From assembly GCA_052139695.1 (NCBI GenBank), contig JBKQWF010000056.1:42177-106176 (forward strand): a stretch of DNA of 64,000 nt, written 5' to 3'. The position numbers were made by a program, and so were the translations under genes. Under the pieces are notes generated by a model. That model saw only the letters and a program-made list of their open reading frames with translations. It did no database searches and was not told the DNA's origin. Of the stretch, positions 50,267-59,184 are shown piece by piece; position 1 is the stretch's first letter, and each line of letters opens with the position of its first letter. Origin of the DNA: PLGF01 sp052139695 (lineage in GTDB: Bacteria > Verrucomicrobiota > Verrucomicrobiia > Limisphaerales > Palsa-1400).

Positions 50267-53200
50267 TTACGCCAGGAACGAAAGCGCCGCATTTCCGAGG
50301 CCAGACGTATTTAAGTTTTCGAGGTAGGGTCGCCTCGCCGAGGCGACCACGGACGGCTCGGCGAGCCGTCCCTACCTTTGCAGTTGGTTGCCTCTTGCTG
50401 CTCGGCATGGCGTTCAGCGTGCTGGCCCGGGAGACAACCGACCTTTCCGGGCAGTGGCAATTCTGGCGTGATGACGATAAAACCGGCATGAGCGAACAGA
50501 GGTTCGCCGCGCCGCTTCCGGGCGATGCCGCGATCAAACTGCCCGGCACGATGGATGAGGCCAGGCTGGGAATCGACAATCCGAAGAAGCCGTCGCTGGA
50601 CGATCTGTGGAGGCCGAATATCTATGAAGGTGCCGCGTGGTATCAGCGGCGGATTGAGATTCCCGAATCCTGGCGCGGCCGGCGCGTGACGCTTTTTCTC
50701 GAACGCTGCCGCTGGCTTACCCAGGCATGGCTCGACGGCCAGCCGTGTGGCGGCGCACTGGACAGCCTGATCGCTCCGCATGTCCACGAACTTGGAATGG
50801 GGCTCGCGCCCGGCCAGCACACCTTGACGCTGCTGGTTGACAATACTAAAAGAATCGATCTCGGCCCTTTTGTTTCGGCCCTTTACGGCGGCACCCAGGG
50901 GAATCTCAACGGCATCGCTGGCAAAATAGAACTGCGCGCGACCAGGCCTGTATGGATCGATTCGCTGCAAGTTTATCCGCAATTGGCGAGGCGGACGCTG
51001 CTCATCCGGGCGAAAATTGGCAACGCCACCGGCCAGGCTGGAAGTGGAACCTTGAAGGTGGGAATCACGCCCGCGCTGGCGGCGCGTTCCTTCCCAGTAT
51101 CATGGGCGATCGATGGCGGAGCAATTGAAACAGAATTGCCCGTTTGGGACGCCAAGAATCCGCTTCAGCTATGGGACGAGTTTTCGCCGAATCTTTACGA
51201 GTTGGAAGCTTCGCTTGACAACTCTGAAAGCGCGCGGGTGAGTTTTGGTTTCCGCGAGCTTGACAGGCGCGGCACGCAATTCACCATGAACGGACGCCCG
51301 CTCTTCTTGCGCGGCACGCTGGAATGCCAGGTCTTCCCTCTGACGGGCTGCCCACCGTGCGACGTGGCGTCCTGGCAAAGAATTTTCCAAATCGAAAAAT
51401 CATACGGGCTTAATTTCATTCGCTTTCATTCGTGGTGTCCGCCAGAGGCGGCTTTCGCGGCCGCGGACATCGAAGGCGTCATGATTCAGGCCGAGGCGCC
51501 GCAGGCCAACGTCCAAGCCGGTTCTGATCCGACCCGCGACGCCTTCACCCGGGCGGAGCTTTTGCGGATGGTCCGCAGCTACGGAAATCATCCCTCGTTC
51601 TGCTTGATGACGCTGGGCAATGAATACGGCGGCAAGGACGAAGTGCTCTCCGGTTGGATCGATATGCTGGTCAAGGAAGACCCGCGGCATCTCTATTCCT
51701 CGGCTTCCGCGGGGCAAAGGACGGCCAACCGCCAATGGACGGAGGACACCTTTGGCCGCGGCGTGCGTGGTCCCGGCACCGCTCATGACGTTGGCGGCGC
51801 CGTTGAGCACGAATCTGTTCCGCCCGTCGGTCACGAGATTGGGCAATGGGTTTTCTTTCCGGATTTCAATGAGATGAAGAAATACACCGGCGTCATGCAG
51901 GCAAAGAATTTCGAGATTATTCGCGACAGCTTGCAGGCTGAAGGAATGCTTGGCCTTGCTCCGCGATTCGTCCAAGCCACCGGACGCCAGGCCGTCCTGC
52001 TTTACAAAGAGGAAATCGAGCTTTTGCTGCGCACCCGCGGCCTTGCCGGATTTTCTCTTCTTGACTTGCACGATTATCCCAGCCAGGGCACCGCCACCGT
52101 TGGACTGCTCGATCCTTTTTGGGATTCCAAGGGCTTTATCGATCCCGCCGAGCACCAGCGCTATTGCGGGCCGACCGTTCCGCTCTTGCGCATGCCCAAA
52201 CGGACTTACACCGCCGACGAAATGTTTTCCGCCGCTGTGGAAGTTGCGAATTACGGCCCGCGTGATCTTGAGGGCGTCCGGCCGTTATGGAGAATTACCG
52301 GGGACCGGGGCCGCAAAATCGCCAATGGAGTGCTTGAAACACGGACCATCCCCACGGGCCAACTCACGCCTCTTGGTTCCATTCGTGCGCCGCTGGCGGA
52401 CGCTTCGGCGCCGTGCAAGCTCACCGTCACCGTGGGACTGCAAGGAACGAAGTTTGCAAACTCGTGGAACATCTGGGTTTATCCTGCGGCGTCCGATGAG
52501 CCGCAACTCCCCGCTGGCGTCGTGGTCAGCGGCACGTGGGATGAGGCGGCGAAGGCGGCGCTGGCCGACGGCAAAACCGTTCTTCTCACGGCCACAAACA
52601 AGACCATCCAAAATTCTTTGGCCGGCAGTTTTCTGCCGACGTTCTGGAGTCCCGTTTGGTTTCCAACGCAGAAACCAGACACGATGAGCATTCTTTGCGA
52701 TTCGCGTCACCCGCTCTTCGCGCTGTTTCCCACCGGGTTCTACTCGGACTGGCAATGGTATGACTTGATGCAGAATTCCCGCTCGCTCATTCTTGACAAG
52801 ACGCCCGCCAATTTCCGTCCGCTCGTGCGGGTCATCGACAACTTCGCGCGAAACCACAAGCTCGGCAGCGTCTTCGAGGCCCGCTTTGGCCAGGGAAAGC
52901 TCCTTGTCTGTTCCATTGATCTGGCGCAAAGCAAAAACATCCCGGCCATGCGGCAATTCGCGCGCAGCCTGTATGCCTATCTCGCTTCGCCCGGATTCAA
53001 GCCAAAACAAGAACTCAGCGCGTCATTGCTGGACGATCTTTTCGCGCCTTCGCAAAAGGCCAGCGTGCTGGCCAAGCTGGGCGCAACCATCGTTCGCACC
53101 GATAGCGAAACTCCTGACCACCAAGCCGCCAATGTGCTGGACGATGACCCGGACTCGTTCTGGCATACGGCCTGGGAACCGTCCCCCAAGCCGATGCCGC

Positions 53201-53493
53201 ACGAAATTATTATCGACATCGGCAAGCCGATCGCGCTTCGCGGCGTGACGTATCTTCCTCGCCAGGACATGGCCAACGGCCGCATCGCCGATTATGAGAT
53301 CTATGCGAGCCTGAGCCTGGAGAATTGGAATGCCCCCATCGCCAAAGGAACCTGGCCGGACAGCGCGGACAAACAAACTGTCACATTGAACCACGCCGTC
53401 ACCGCCCGCTACCTGCGCGTCGTGGCGAAGTCCGAAGTCCACGCCAACGCCTTCGCTTCCGCCGCCGAATTTGATATTGAATTGGCCAAGTAA
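50263..53493 (+). CDS. GH2-like glycosidase with C-terminal F5/8-type (discoidin) domain
   Basis: A GH2 sugar-binding sandwich (TTDLSGQWQFWRDDDKTG ... WYQRRIEIPESWRGRRVTLFLE), an immunoglobulin-like domain and a barrel (FLRGTLECQVFP, LNFIRFHSWCPPEAAFAAAD) are followed by the likely acid/base Glu in LMTLGNEYGG. A discoidin-like domain (DDDPDSFWHTAWEPSPKPMPHEIIIDIG) closes the protein. The start is uncertain: GTG 50263 overlaps the previous stop, but the first ~40 codons run through a palindromic repeat (50332-50377); TTG 50395 or ATG 50407 would cut into the hydrophobic signal segment. From 50263 it is 1,076 residues. It should act on the glycan used by this operon. Confidence 0.8.
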   Translation: MITPGTKAPHFRGQTYLSFRGRVASPRRPRTARRAVPTFAVGCLLLLGMAFSVLARETTDLSGQWQFWRDDDKTGMSEQRFAAPLPGDAAIKLPGTMDEARLGIDNPKKPSLDDLWRPNIYEGAAWYQRRIEIPESWRGRRVTLFLERCRWLTQAWLDGQPCGGALDSLIAPHVHELGMGLAPGQHTLTLLVDNTKRIDLGPFVSALYGGTQGNLNGIAGKIELRATRPVWIDSLQVYPQLARRTLLIRAKIGNATGQAGSGTLKVGITPALAARSFPVSWAIDGGAIETELPVWDAKNPLQLWDEFSPNLYELEASLDNSESARVSFGFRELDRRGTQFTMNGRPLFLRGTLECQVFPLTGCPPCDVASWQRIFQIEKSYGLNFIRFHSWCPPEAAFAAADIEGVMIQAEAPQANVQAGSDPTRDAFTRAELLRMVRSYGNHPSFCLMTLGNEYGGKDEVLSGWIDMLVKEDPRHLYSSASAGQRTANRQWTEDTFGRGVRGPGTAHDVGGAVEHESVPPVGHEIGQWVFFPDFNEMKKYTGVMQAKNFEIIRDSLQAEGMLGLAPRFVQATGRQAVLLYKEEIELLLRTRGLAGFSLLDLHDYPSQGTATVGLLDPFWDSKGFIDPAEHQRYCGPTVPLLRMPKRTYTADEMFSAAVEVANYGPRDLEGVRPLWRITGDRGRKIANGVLETRTIPTGQLTPLGSIRAPLADASAPCKLTVTVGLQGTKFANSWNIWVYPAASDEPQLPAGVVVSGTWDEAAKAALADGKTVLLTATNKTIQNSLAGSFLPTFWSPVWFPTQKPDTMSILCDSRHPLFALFPTGFYSDWQWYDLMQNSRSLILDKTPANFRPLVRVIDNFARNHKLGSVFEARFGQGKLLVCSIDLAQSKNIPAMRQFARSLYAYLASPGFKPKQELSASLLDDLFAPSQKASVLAKLGATIVRTDSETPDHQAANVLDDDPDSFWHTAWEPSPKPMPHEIIIDIGKPIALRGVTYLPRQDMANGRIADYEIYASLSLENWNAPIAKGTWPDSADKQTVTLNHAVTARYLRVVAKSEVHANAFASAAEFDIELAK
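50332..50377. repeat. Palindromic REPIN-like element, copy 3 (intact)
   Basis: AGGTAGGG (50332-50339) and CCCTACCT (50370-50377) are perfect terminal inverted repeats. Inside lie two palindromes, GGTCGCCTC / GAGGCGACC and ACGGCTCG / CGAGCCGT. The element overlaps the open 5' end of the GH2-like gene, in which it reads RGRVASPRRPRTARRAVPTF, directly before the hydrophobic part of the signal peptide. Confidence 0.7.
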
Positions 53494-53508
53494 CCCAAAC
53501 GAATAGAC

Positions 53509-54933
53509 CTATTCTTCTGGCTTCTTGGGCGCGAAGGTGTGGGTGGCGACACCGAAATAGACTTCGGCCGCTTCCATGATGGTTTCGGAGAGCGTCGGAT
53601 GCGGATGAACGGTTTCGGCCAGGTCACGGATCGTTGCGCCCATTTCAATGGCGAGAACGCCCTCGGCGATCAATTCTCCGGCCCCGTGTCCCACCATGCC
53701 GACGCCGACGACCCGCTCGGTGGCGTTATCCACCACGAGCTTGGTTAAGCCATCTGGACGGTCAAAGGTGAGTGCGCGACCGGAAGCGCCCCACGGGAAT
53801 TTCGCCGCTTCCACATCCATGCCCTTGGCCCGCGCTTCCGCTTCGGTCAAGCCGCACCAGGCGAGTTCCGGGTCCGTGAAAACCACCGCGGGAATGACGA
53901 CGCCGGCGGAAGTGGCCGGATGGCCGGTGACGGTCTCGACCGCGACCCGCGCTTCCTTCGAGGCCTTGTGCGCCAGCAAAACGCCCCCGGCGATGTCACC
54001 AATGGCCAGCAGCGACGGATCGGACGTTTCCTGTTGTTCGTTGACTTTGATGAAGCCGCGTTCGTCCTGCTCGACCTTGGTGTTTTCCAAGCCCAGATCG
54101 TGGCAGCGCGGCACACGGCCGACGGAAACCAGGACGCGGTCAAACAGTTCTTCCTTGTCCGCTTTGTCCGGCCCTTGCGTGACGACGCGAATCTTTTTCC
54201 CCTTGGTGGACATTTGCGTGACCTTGGTGTTAAAACGAAGTTCGCGGAAGGACTTTCGCGCGGATTGCAAAACCGGGCGAACCAAATCCGGGTCCGCTCC
54301 GGTGAGGATGCTTTGCAGCGCCTCGACCACCACCACTTTGCTGCCCAGATTGGCATAAACGGAACCGAGTTCCATGCCGATGTATCCGCCACCGACCACG
54401 AGCAAATCTTCCGGAATTTCTTCGACCTCCAGCGCCTCGGTCGAAGTCATGATGCGCGGATTGCCCAGGTCAAAAAGTTTGGGCAGGGCCGCCTTGGAAC
54501 CGACGGCAATGATGCCTTTATCGAAGGAGACGAAACGTTGTCCTTCCGCGGTTTCCACGCGCAAAAGTTGCGAGTCTTCAAAATAGCCGCGGCCGTGCAG
54601 GACCTGGACGCCGCGCTTTTTGGCCAGGAAACTCACCCCGGTGGCCAGCTTGTCCACAATGGAATTCTTCCAGGCGCGGAGCTTCTCGAAATCGATTTGC
54701 GGCGCGGCAAAGGTGATGCCGCGATGGGCCGATTCGCGCGCCTCCACAATCACGTCCGCGGCGTGGAGGAGGGCCTTGGAGGGAATGCAGCCACGAATGA
54801 GGCAGACGCCGCCCAGCTTTTCTTCCTGCTCGACGAGGAGGACTTTTTTGCCAAGGTCGGCGGCGAAGAAAGCCGCCGCGTATCCGCCGGGGCCGGCGCC
54901 CAGCACCAAGATTTCAGTATGAATAGGGTCCAC
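53509..54933 (-). CDS. lpdA: Dihydrolipoyl dehydrogenase (E3 of pyruvate dehydrogenase)
   Basis: The 474-residue flavoprotein reoxidises dihydrolipoyl groups with NAD+. It has the FAD motif VLGAGPGGYAAAFFAADLG, the redox disulfide C44-LIRG-C49 in GGVCLIRGCIPSK, the NAD motif VVGGGYIGMELGSVYANLG, and the C-terminal catalytic His445-Glu450 in HPHPTLSE. LIRG between the cysteines differs from the more common LNVG or LNRG. It is the last gene of aceE-aceF-lpdA, 9 bp after aceF, and faces the GH2 gene end to end. Confidence 0.95.
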   Translation of the reverse strand: MDPIHTEILVLGAGPGGYAAAFFAADLGKKVLLVEQEEKLGGVCLIRGCIPSKALLHAADVIVEARESAHRGITFAAPQIDFEKLRAWKNSIVDKLATGVSFLAKKRGVQVLHGRGYFEDSQLLRVETAEGQRFVSFDKGIIAVGSKAALPKLFDLGNPRIMTSTEALEVEEIPEDLLVVGGGYIGMELGSVYANLGSKVVVVEALQSILTGADPDLVRPVLQSARKSFRELRFNTKVTQMSTKGKKIRVVTQGPDKADKEELFDRVLVSVGRVPRCHDLGLENTKVEQDERGFIKVNEQQETSDPSLLAIGDIAGGVLLAHKASKEARVAVETVTGHPATSAGVVIPAVVFTDPELAWCGLTEAEARAKGMDVEAAKFPWGASGRALTFDRPDGLTKLVVDNATERVVGVGMVGHGAGELIAEGVLAIEMGATIRDLAETVHPHPTLSETIMEAAEVYFGVATHTFAPKKPEE

Positions 54934-54942
54934 AGTGTTGTT

Positions 54943-56223
54943 CTAAGCGATTAATTTTTCGTCAAACTTTTCAAAGCCCTGCACGATGTCAAGTATAAAC
55001 CGGACAGCGGCCCCGCCGTCGATCACCCGATGATCGTAGGACAGCGCCAGCGGCAGGAGCAGGCGCGGCTCGATTTTGCCCTCCCGCGCCACCGCCTTGA
55101 CCGCGCCGCGCCCGATGCCGAGGATGGCCACTTCCGGGCGGTTGATGATCGGGGTGAAGTGTCCGCCGCCAATGCCGCCCTGGTTGGAAATGGTGAAGGT
55201 GCCGCCTTGCAATTCCTCCAGGCCCAGCTTGCGGTCGCGCGTCTTGGCCGCCATTTCGTTTAATTCTTTTGACAATGTCAGGATGTCCTTTTTGTCCGCG
55301 TTGCGCAAGACCGGGACGATCAGGCCCTGTTCCGTATCGACCGCGAGGCCGATGTGGTAATATTCCTTATAGATGACATCCCCGGCCGCCTCGTCCAGGC
55401 TGGCGTTGAAGACGGAGTGCTTTTTCAAGGCGTCGGCGACGATCTTGAGGGCGAATGAAGTCAGGGTCAGCCGGGCGCCTTTGGCTTCGTAGGCGGGGCC
55501 GTGCTTTTTGCGCAGGGCCTCCAAAGCCGTAATGTCCGCCTCCTCAAACTGAGTGACGCGCGGCACGGTAGTCCAGCTGTCGCTCATGTGCTCGGCAATG
55601 ACTTTGCGCAGGGAGGTCACCGGGCGTTTGACGACGGGACCCCATTTGCTGAAGTCAATTTGCGGGGGCAGAGGCCGGATTCGCCCGCCGCTGGCGGCTT
55701 TTTTCGCCTCGGCGGCGGCATATTGCAGGCGGCGGACATAAGCGCGCAAGTCCTCCATTACGATTCGGCCGCCAGATTGGCTGCCATGAATTCCGCGCAG
55801 GTCGATGCCCAGTTCCCGGGCGATGCGGCGAATGCTCGGAGCCGCTGCCGGGGGTGGCGCGTTGGGGTCAACTTCCTCTTCCGCGACTGGCTCCGCGGCT
55901 TCTTCGTCTTTCACGGGGGCCGGGGGCGGACGGGCAGGCCGGGCGGCAGCCGGTTTTTGTTCGGCGGTTTTCGTCGGAGCGGGTGCGGCGTCGGCGCCAT
56001 CCAGCGAAATCATGGCCTGGCCGACGGAGATTTTGTCGCCCACCGCCACAAGGATTTTTGTGACTTTTCCATTGGCGGTGGACGGGACCGGCGCGACGGC
56101 TTTGCCTGTTTCCAGTTCAATGATGCCCTGTCCTTTGGCAATTTGATCGCCTTCCTTGACCAAAATACTGACCACGCTGCCAGAGTCCACCCCTTCACCC
56201 AACGGAGGTAATTTCAAGTCCAT
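54943..56223 (-). CDS. aceF: Dihydrolipoamide acetyltransferase (E2 of pyruvate dehydrogenase)
   Basis: The 426-residue E2 has one lipoyl domain (residues 1-75) with Lys41 in ELETGKA, where most E2s have ETDKA. A Pro/Ala-rich linker follows, then the peripheral subunit-binding domain (APSIRRIARELGIDLRGIHGSQSGGRI, ~130-157). The acyltransferase core contains the catalytic ALSYDHRVIDGGAAVRF motif near residue 398. It transfers acetyl from E1-bound hydroxyethyl-TPP to CoA. It lies 7 bp after aceE. The lipoyl group is presumably attached by the ligase encoded at 59185. Confidence 0.95.
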   Translation of the reverse strand: MDLKLPPLGEGVDSGSVVSILVKEGDQIAKGQGIIELETGKAVAPVPSTANGKVTKILVAVGDKISVGQAMISLDGADAAPAPTKTAEQKPAAARPARPPPAPVKDEEAAEPVAEEEVDPNAPPPAAAPSIRRIARELGIDLRGIHGSQSGGRIVMEDLRAYVRRLQYAAAEAKKAASGGRIRPLPPQIDFSKWGPVVKRPVTSLRKVIAEHMSDSWTTVPRVTQFEEADITALEALRKKHGPAYEAKGARLTLTSFALKIVADALKKHSVFNASLDEAAGDVIYKEYYHIGLAVDTEQGLIVPVLRNADKKDILTLSKELNEMAAKTRDRKLGLEELQGGTFTISNQGGIGGGHFTPIINRPEVAILGIGRGAVKAVAREGKIEPRLLLPLALSYDHRVIDGGAAVRFILDIVQGFEKFDEKLIA

Positions 56224-56230
56224 AGTTTAA

Positions 56231-58954
56231 TTAAAAAGCAACAATTTGAGGAAATGCTTTGTCCGGGTTGACGTCCAACTCTTTAATGGCGCGCGCCGCG
56301 ACTTCGCGTTCGACGACCCCGCGTTGCGCCAGCGCCGCCAAGGTGGCCACAACCACGCATTCGGCGTCGATTTCAAAAAAGCGCCGGAGCCGCGGTCGCG
56401 TGTCGCTGCGGCCAAAGCCATCGGTCCCCAAAGTAGTCAGGCCGCCTGGCACCCATTTGGCAATTTGATCGGGAACCATTTTCATGTAATCGGACACGGC
56501 GATGAACGGGCCCGCCTCTTTGGCCAGCAATTGGGTGACGTACGGCATCTTGGGCGGAGCGGCGGGATGGAGCAGGTTCCAGCGCTCGGCGAGCAAGGCT
56601 TCGTTGCGCAAATTCTTATAGCTGGTCGCGCTCCAGACATCGGCCGAGACGTTATAACGTTCGGCCAGAATTTGCTGGGCGCGCAGGGCGGAGCGGAGAA
56701 TGCTGCCGCTGCCAAAAATCTGCGCCTTATGTTTTGGACCGGCGGGACCGGTCTTGAATTTGTACAAGCCTTTGATGATGCCCTCCTCGGCGCCTTCGGG
56801 CATCGGCGGCATCGCATAGTCTTCGTTGTAAAGGCAGAGGTAGTAGAATATTTCTTCGCCTTGTTCGAACATCCGGCGCATGCCGTCGCAAACGATCACG
56901 GAGATTTCGTAGGCAAAAGCCGGATCGTAGGAGTAAAGAGTCGGAACCGTGCTGGACATCAACGGGCTATGGCCGTCCTGGTGCTGCAAACCTTCCCCGT
57001 TGAGGGTGGTTCGACCGGAAGTCGCGCCGAGCAAGAACCCTTTGGCCCGGCTGTCGGCTGCCAGCCAAATCTCATCGCCGACGCGTTGCGGGCCGAACAT
57101 GGAGTAATAAATATAGAAAGGGACCATGTTAACGCCGAAGTTCGCGTAAGCCGTGCCGGCGGCAACAAAAGACGCCATCGAACCCGCTTCGGTAATGCCC
57201 TCCTCCAGAATCTGGCCGTCTTTCGCTTCGCGGTAGTAACTCATTCCCTTCCGATCGACGGGCTCGTAAAGCTGGCCTTTGCAGGAATAGATTCCCATCT
57301 CCGTGAATAGGCCGTCAATGCCGAAGGTCCGCGCTTCGTCTGGAATGATGGGGACGACATGGCGTCCGATCGTTTTGTCGCGGACCAGGCTGCTGAGGAG
57401 GCGGACAAAACTCTTGGTCGTCGAGGCTTCGGCAGCGCCCGATCCTTTTATGAACTCCGGAAAAGCAGTGGCCCGCGGTGTGCGCAGCGATTCAGCTTTG
57501 ACCACCCGCTTTGGCACGAAGCCTCCCAACTTCCGCCGCCGTTCCAACAAATATTTGATCTCCGGCGAGTCCTTCGGCGGACGGTAGAAAGGCGTCTCGA
57601 CCACGTCTTCCGTTTGCAGAGGAATGTCGAACCGGGCGCGGAATTCACGCAGTTCCTTTTCGTTCATTTTCTTCTGCTGGTGCGAAATGTTGCGCCCTTC
57701 GCCCGCTTCGCCCAGGCCGTAGCCCTTGACGGTTTTGGCGAGAATGACCGTAGGGCCGCCCTTGTGCTCAAGGGCTGCCTTATAGGCCGCAAAGACTTTT
57801 TTGGGGTCGTGGCCGCCGCGCACCAGGCGGGTCAAATCGTCGTCCGAATAACGATCCACCAAGCGCAGCAACTCCGGGTATTTGCCAAAAAAATGATGGC
57901 GGATATAGCTGCCGGTTTCGACGGTGTATTTTTGGAAATCACCATCCACGGCTTCGGAGAGCCGTCTGATGAGCAACCCGGAAGTGTCGGCGGCAAAGAG
58001 TTCGTCCCAAACCGAGCCCCAAATCACTTTGATGACGTTCCAACCCGCGCCGCGAAAGAGGCTCTCCAATTCCTGGATGATCTTGCCGTTGCCGCGCACC
58101 GGGCCGTCGAGCCGCTGTAAATTGCAGTTGACGATCCAGACCAGATTGTCCAACTCCTCGCGCGAGGCCAGGGTAATGGAGCCGAGCGTTTCCGGCTCGT
58201 CGCTTTCGCCGTCGCCCACGTATGCCCAAACCCGCGGCTCTTCTTCCGCCTTGAGGAATCCGCGCGCGGTCAAGTAGCGCAAAAACCGCGCCTGATAGAT
58301 GGACATGAGCGGCCCCAGCCCCATCGAGACGGTCGGGAATTGCCAGAAATCCGGCATCAAGTAAGGATGAGGATAAGACGAAAGCCCGCCGCCTTCGGCC
58401 AATTCGTTGCGGAAATTATGCAGATGACCTTCATCCAGCCGATATTCCAAAAAAGCGCGCGCGTAGTTGCCCGGCGTGGTGTGGCCCTGGAAATAAATCA
58501 AATCAGCCCGCCGTCCGCCTTCGCCTCCGCGAAAGAAATGATTGTAGGCCACTTCGTAGAGCGTGGCCATGGAGGCGTAACTGGAGATATGGCCGCCGAC
58601 GCCGGCGTCGCCGTGATTGGCGTTGACCACCATGGCCATGGCATTCCAGCGCGCCAGGCTCTTAATGCGGCGCTCCATCTCACGGTTGCCGGGATAAGGA
58701 GGCTCTTCTTCCACTGGGATGGTGTTGACGTACGGCGTGCTGATGGCACGAGGCACATCCAGTCCGTCGGCCCTTAAGCGGTCGGCCAGATGGGCCAGCA
58801 ATTGGCCGGCCTTTTCCCGGCCTTGGCTGCGGAGCATGAATTCCACCACGTCTTCCAGCGCCAGCAAAGGATCGCGCGCTTCCAGAGGTGCGCCGTCCCC
58901 TTTAGCCGGGGTGACGGCAGTTTTGTTGAGTTTTTTCGCCTTTACGGCTTCCAT
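56231..58954 (-). CDS. aceE: Pyruvate dehydrogenase E1, homodimeric type
   Basis: The ~907-residue E1 decarboxylates pyruvate with thiamine diphosphate. It matches the single-chain E1p family in length and motifs: NHGDAGVGGHISSYASMATLYEVAYNHFFRG, YFQGHTTPGNYARAFLE, the TPP motif GDGESDEPETLGSITLASREELDNLVWIVNCNLQRLDGPVRGN, and the C-terminal PYVTQLLAKEAGPFIAVSDY. I chose ATG 58954; an in-frame TTG at 58975 would add seven residues and cannot be excluded. It is the first gene of the pyruvate dehydrogenase operon, divergent from the lipoate ligase across a 230-bp spacer with a hairpin repeat. Confidence 0.95.
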   Translation of the reverse strand: MEAVKAKKLNKTAVTPAKGDGAPLEARDPLLALEDVVEFMLRSQGREKAGQLLAHLADRLRADGLDVPRAISTPYVNTIPVEEEPPYPGNREMERRIKSLARWNAMAMVVNANHGDAGVGGHISSYASMATLYEVAYNHFFRGGEGGRRADLIYFQGHTTPGNYARAFLEYRLDEGHLHNFRNELAEGGGLSSYPHPYLMPDFWQFPTVSMGLGPLMSIYQARFLRYLTARGFLKAEEEPRVWAYVGDGESDEPETLGSITLASREELDNLVWIVNCNLQRLDGPVRGNGKIIQELESLFRGAGWNVIKVIWGSVWDELFAADTSGLLIRRLSEAVDGDFQKYTVETGSYIRHHFFGKYPELLRLVDRYSDDDLTRLVRGGHDPKKVFAAYKAALEHKGGPTVILAKTVKGYGLGEAGEGRNISHQQKKMNEKELREFRARFDIPLQTEDVVETPFYRPPKDSPEIKYLLERRRKLGGFVPKRVVKAESLRTPRATAFPEFIKGSGAAEASTTKSFVRLLSSLVRDKTIGRHVVPIIPDEARTFGIDGLFTEMGIYSCKGQLYEPVDRKGMSYYREAKDGQILEEGITEAGSMASFVAAGTAYANFGVNMVPFYIYYSMFGPQRVGDEIWLAADSRAKGFLLGATSGRTTLNGEGLQHQDGHSPLMSSTVPTLYSYDPAFAYEISVIVCDGMRRMFEQGEEIFYYLCLYNEDYAMPPMPEGAEEGIIKGLYKFKTGPAGPKHKAQIFGSGSILRSALRAQQILAERYNVSADVWSATSYKNLRNEALLAERWNLLHPAAPPKMPYVTQLLAKEAGPFIAVSDYMKMVPDQIAKWVPGGLTTLGTDGFGRSDTRPRLRRFFEIDAECVVVATLAALAQRGVVEREVAARAIKELDVNPDKAFPQIVAF

Positions 58955-59151
58955 GTCAGCCAGTTCAGAGTTCAATTTTCAATTCCAATGTTTAAGGTGA
59001 AACCGGTCCCGACCGCAAGACCGCAATATATAGCGCAAAGGCGCGGCTGACAATGCAATACGAAATCATCTATGGAGTTTCTCCAATCCTCAGCGTCCCG
59101 CCGACGGGAAATCTTGGGCGTTGCGGCAGTAGCGCCCTACCTAAGGCGGTG

Positions 59152-59173
59152 GGGCGGTGCTGCTGCGCCGCCC
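59152..59173. repeat. Hairpin related to the TGCC-loop family, fourth copy
   Basis: GGGCGGTGC (59152-59160) pairs with GCGCCGCCC (59165-59173), one pair being G-T, around a TGCT loop, and is followed by AAAT as the other copies are. It lies 11 bp before the ATG of the lipoate ligase, so it could mask that gene's ribosome-binding site in the mRNA. Confidence 0.5.
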
Positions 59174-59184
59174 AAATATGAGCA

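Noticed and set aside
53920..54954. A 344-codon plus-strand open frame
   Set aside because: Antisense to lpdA; no signal of its own.
56246..57310. A 354-codon plus-strand open frame
   Set aside because: Antisense to aceE, which is strongly conserved.
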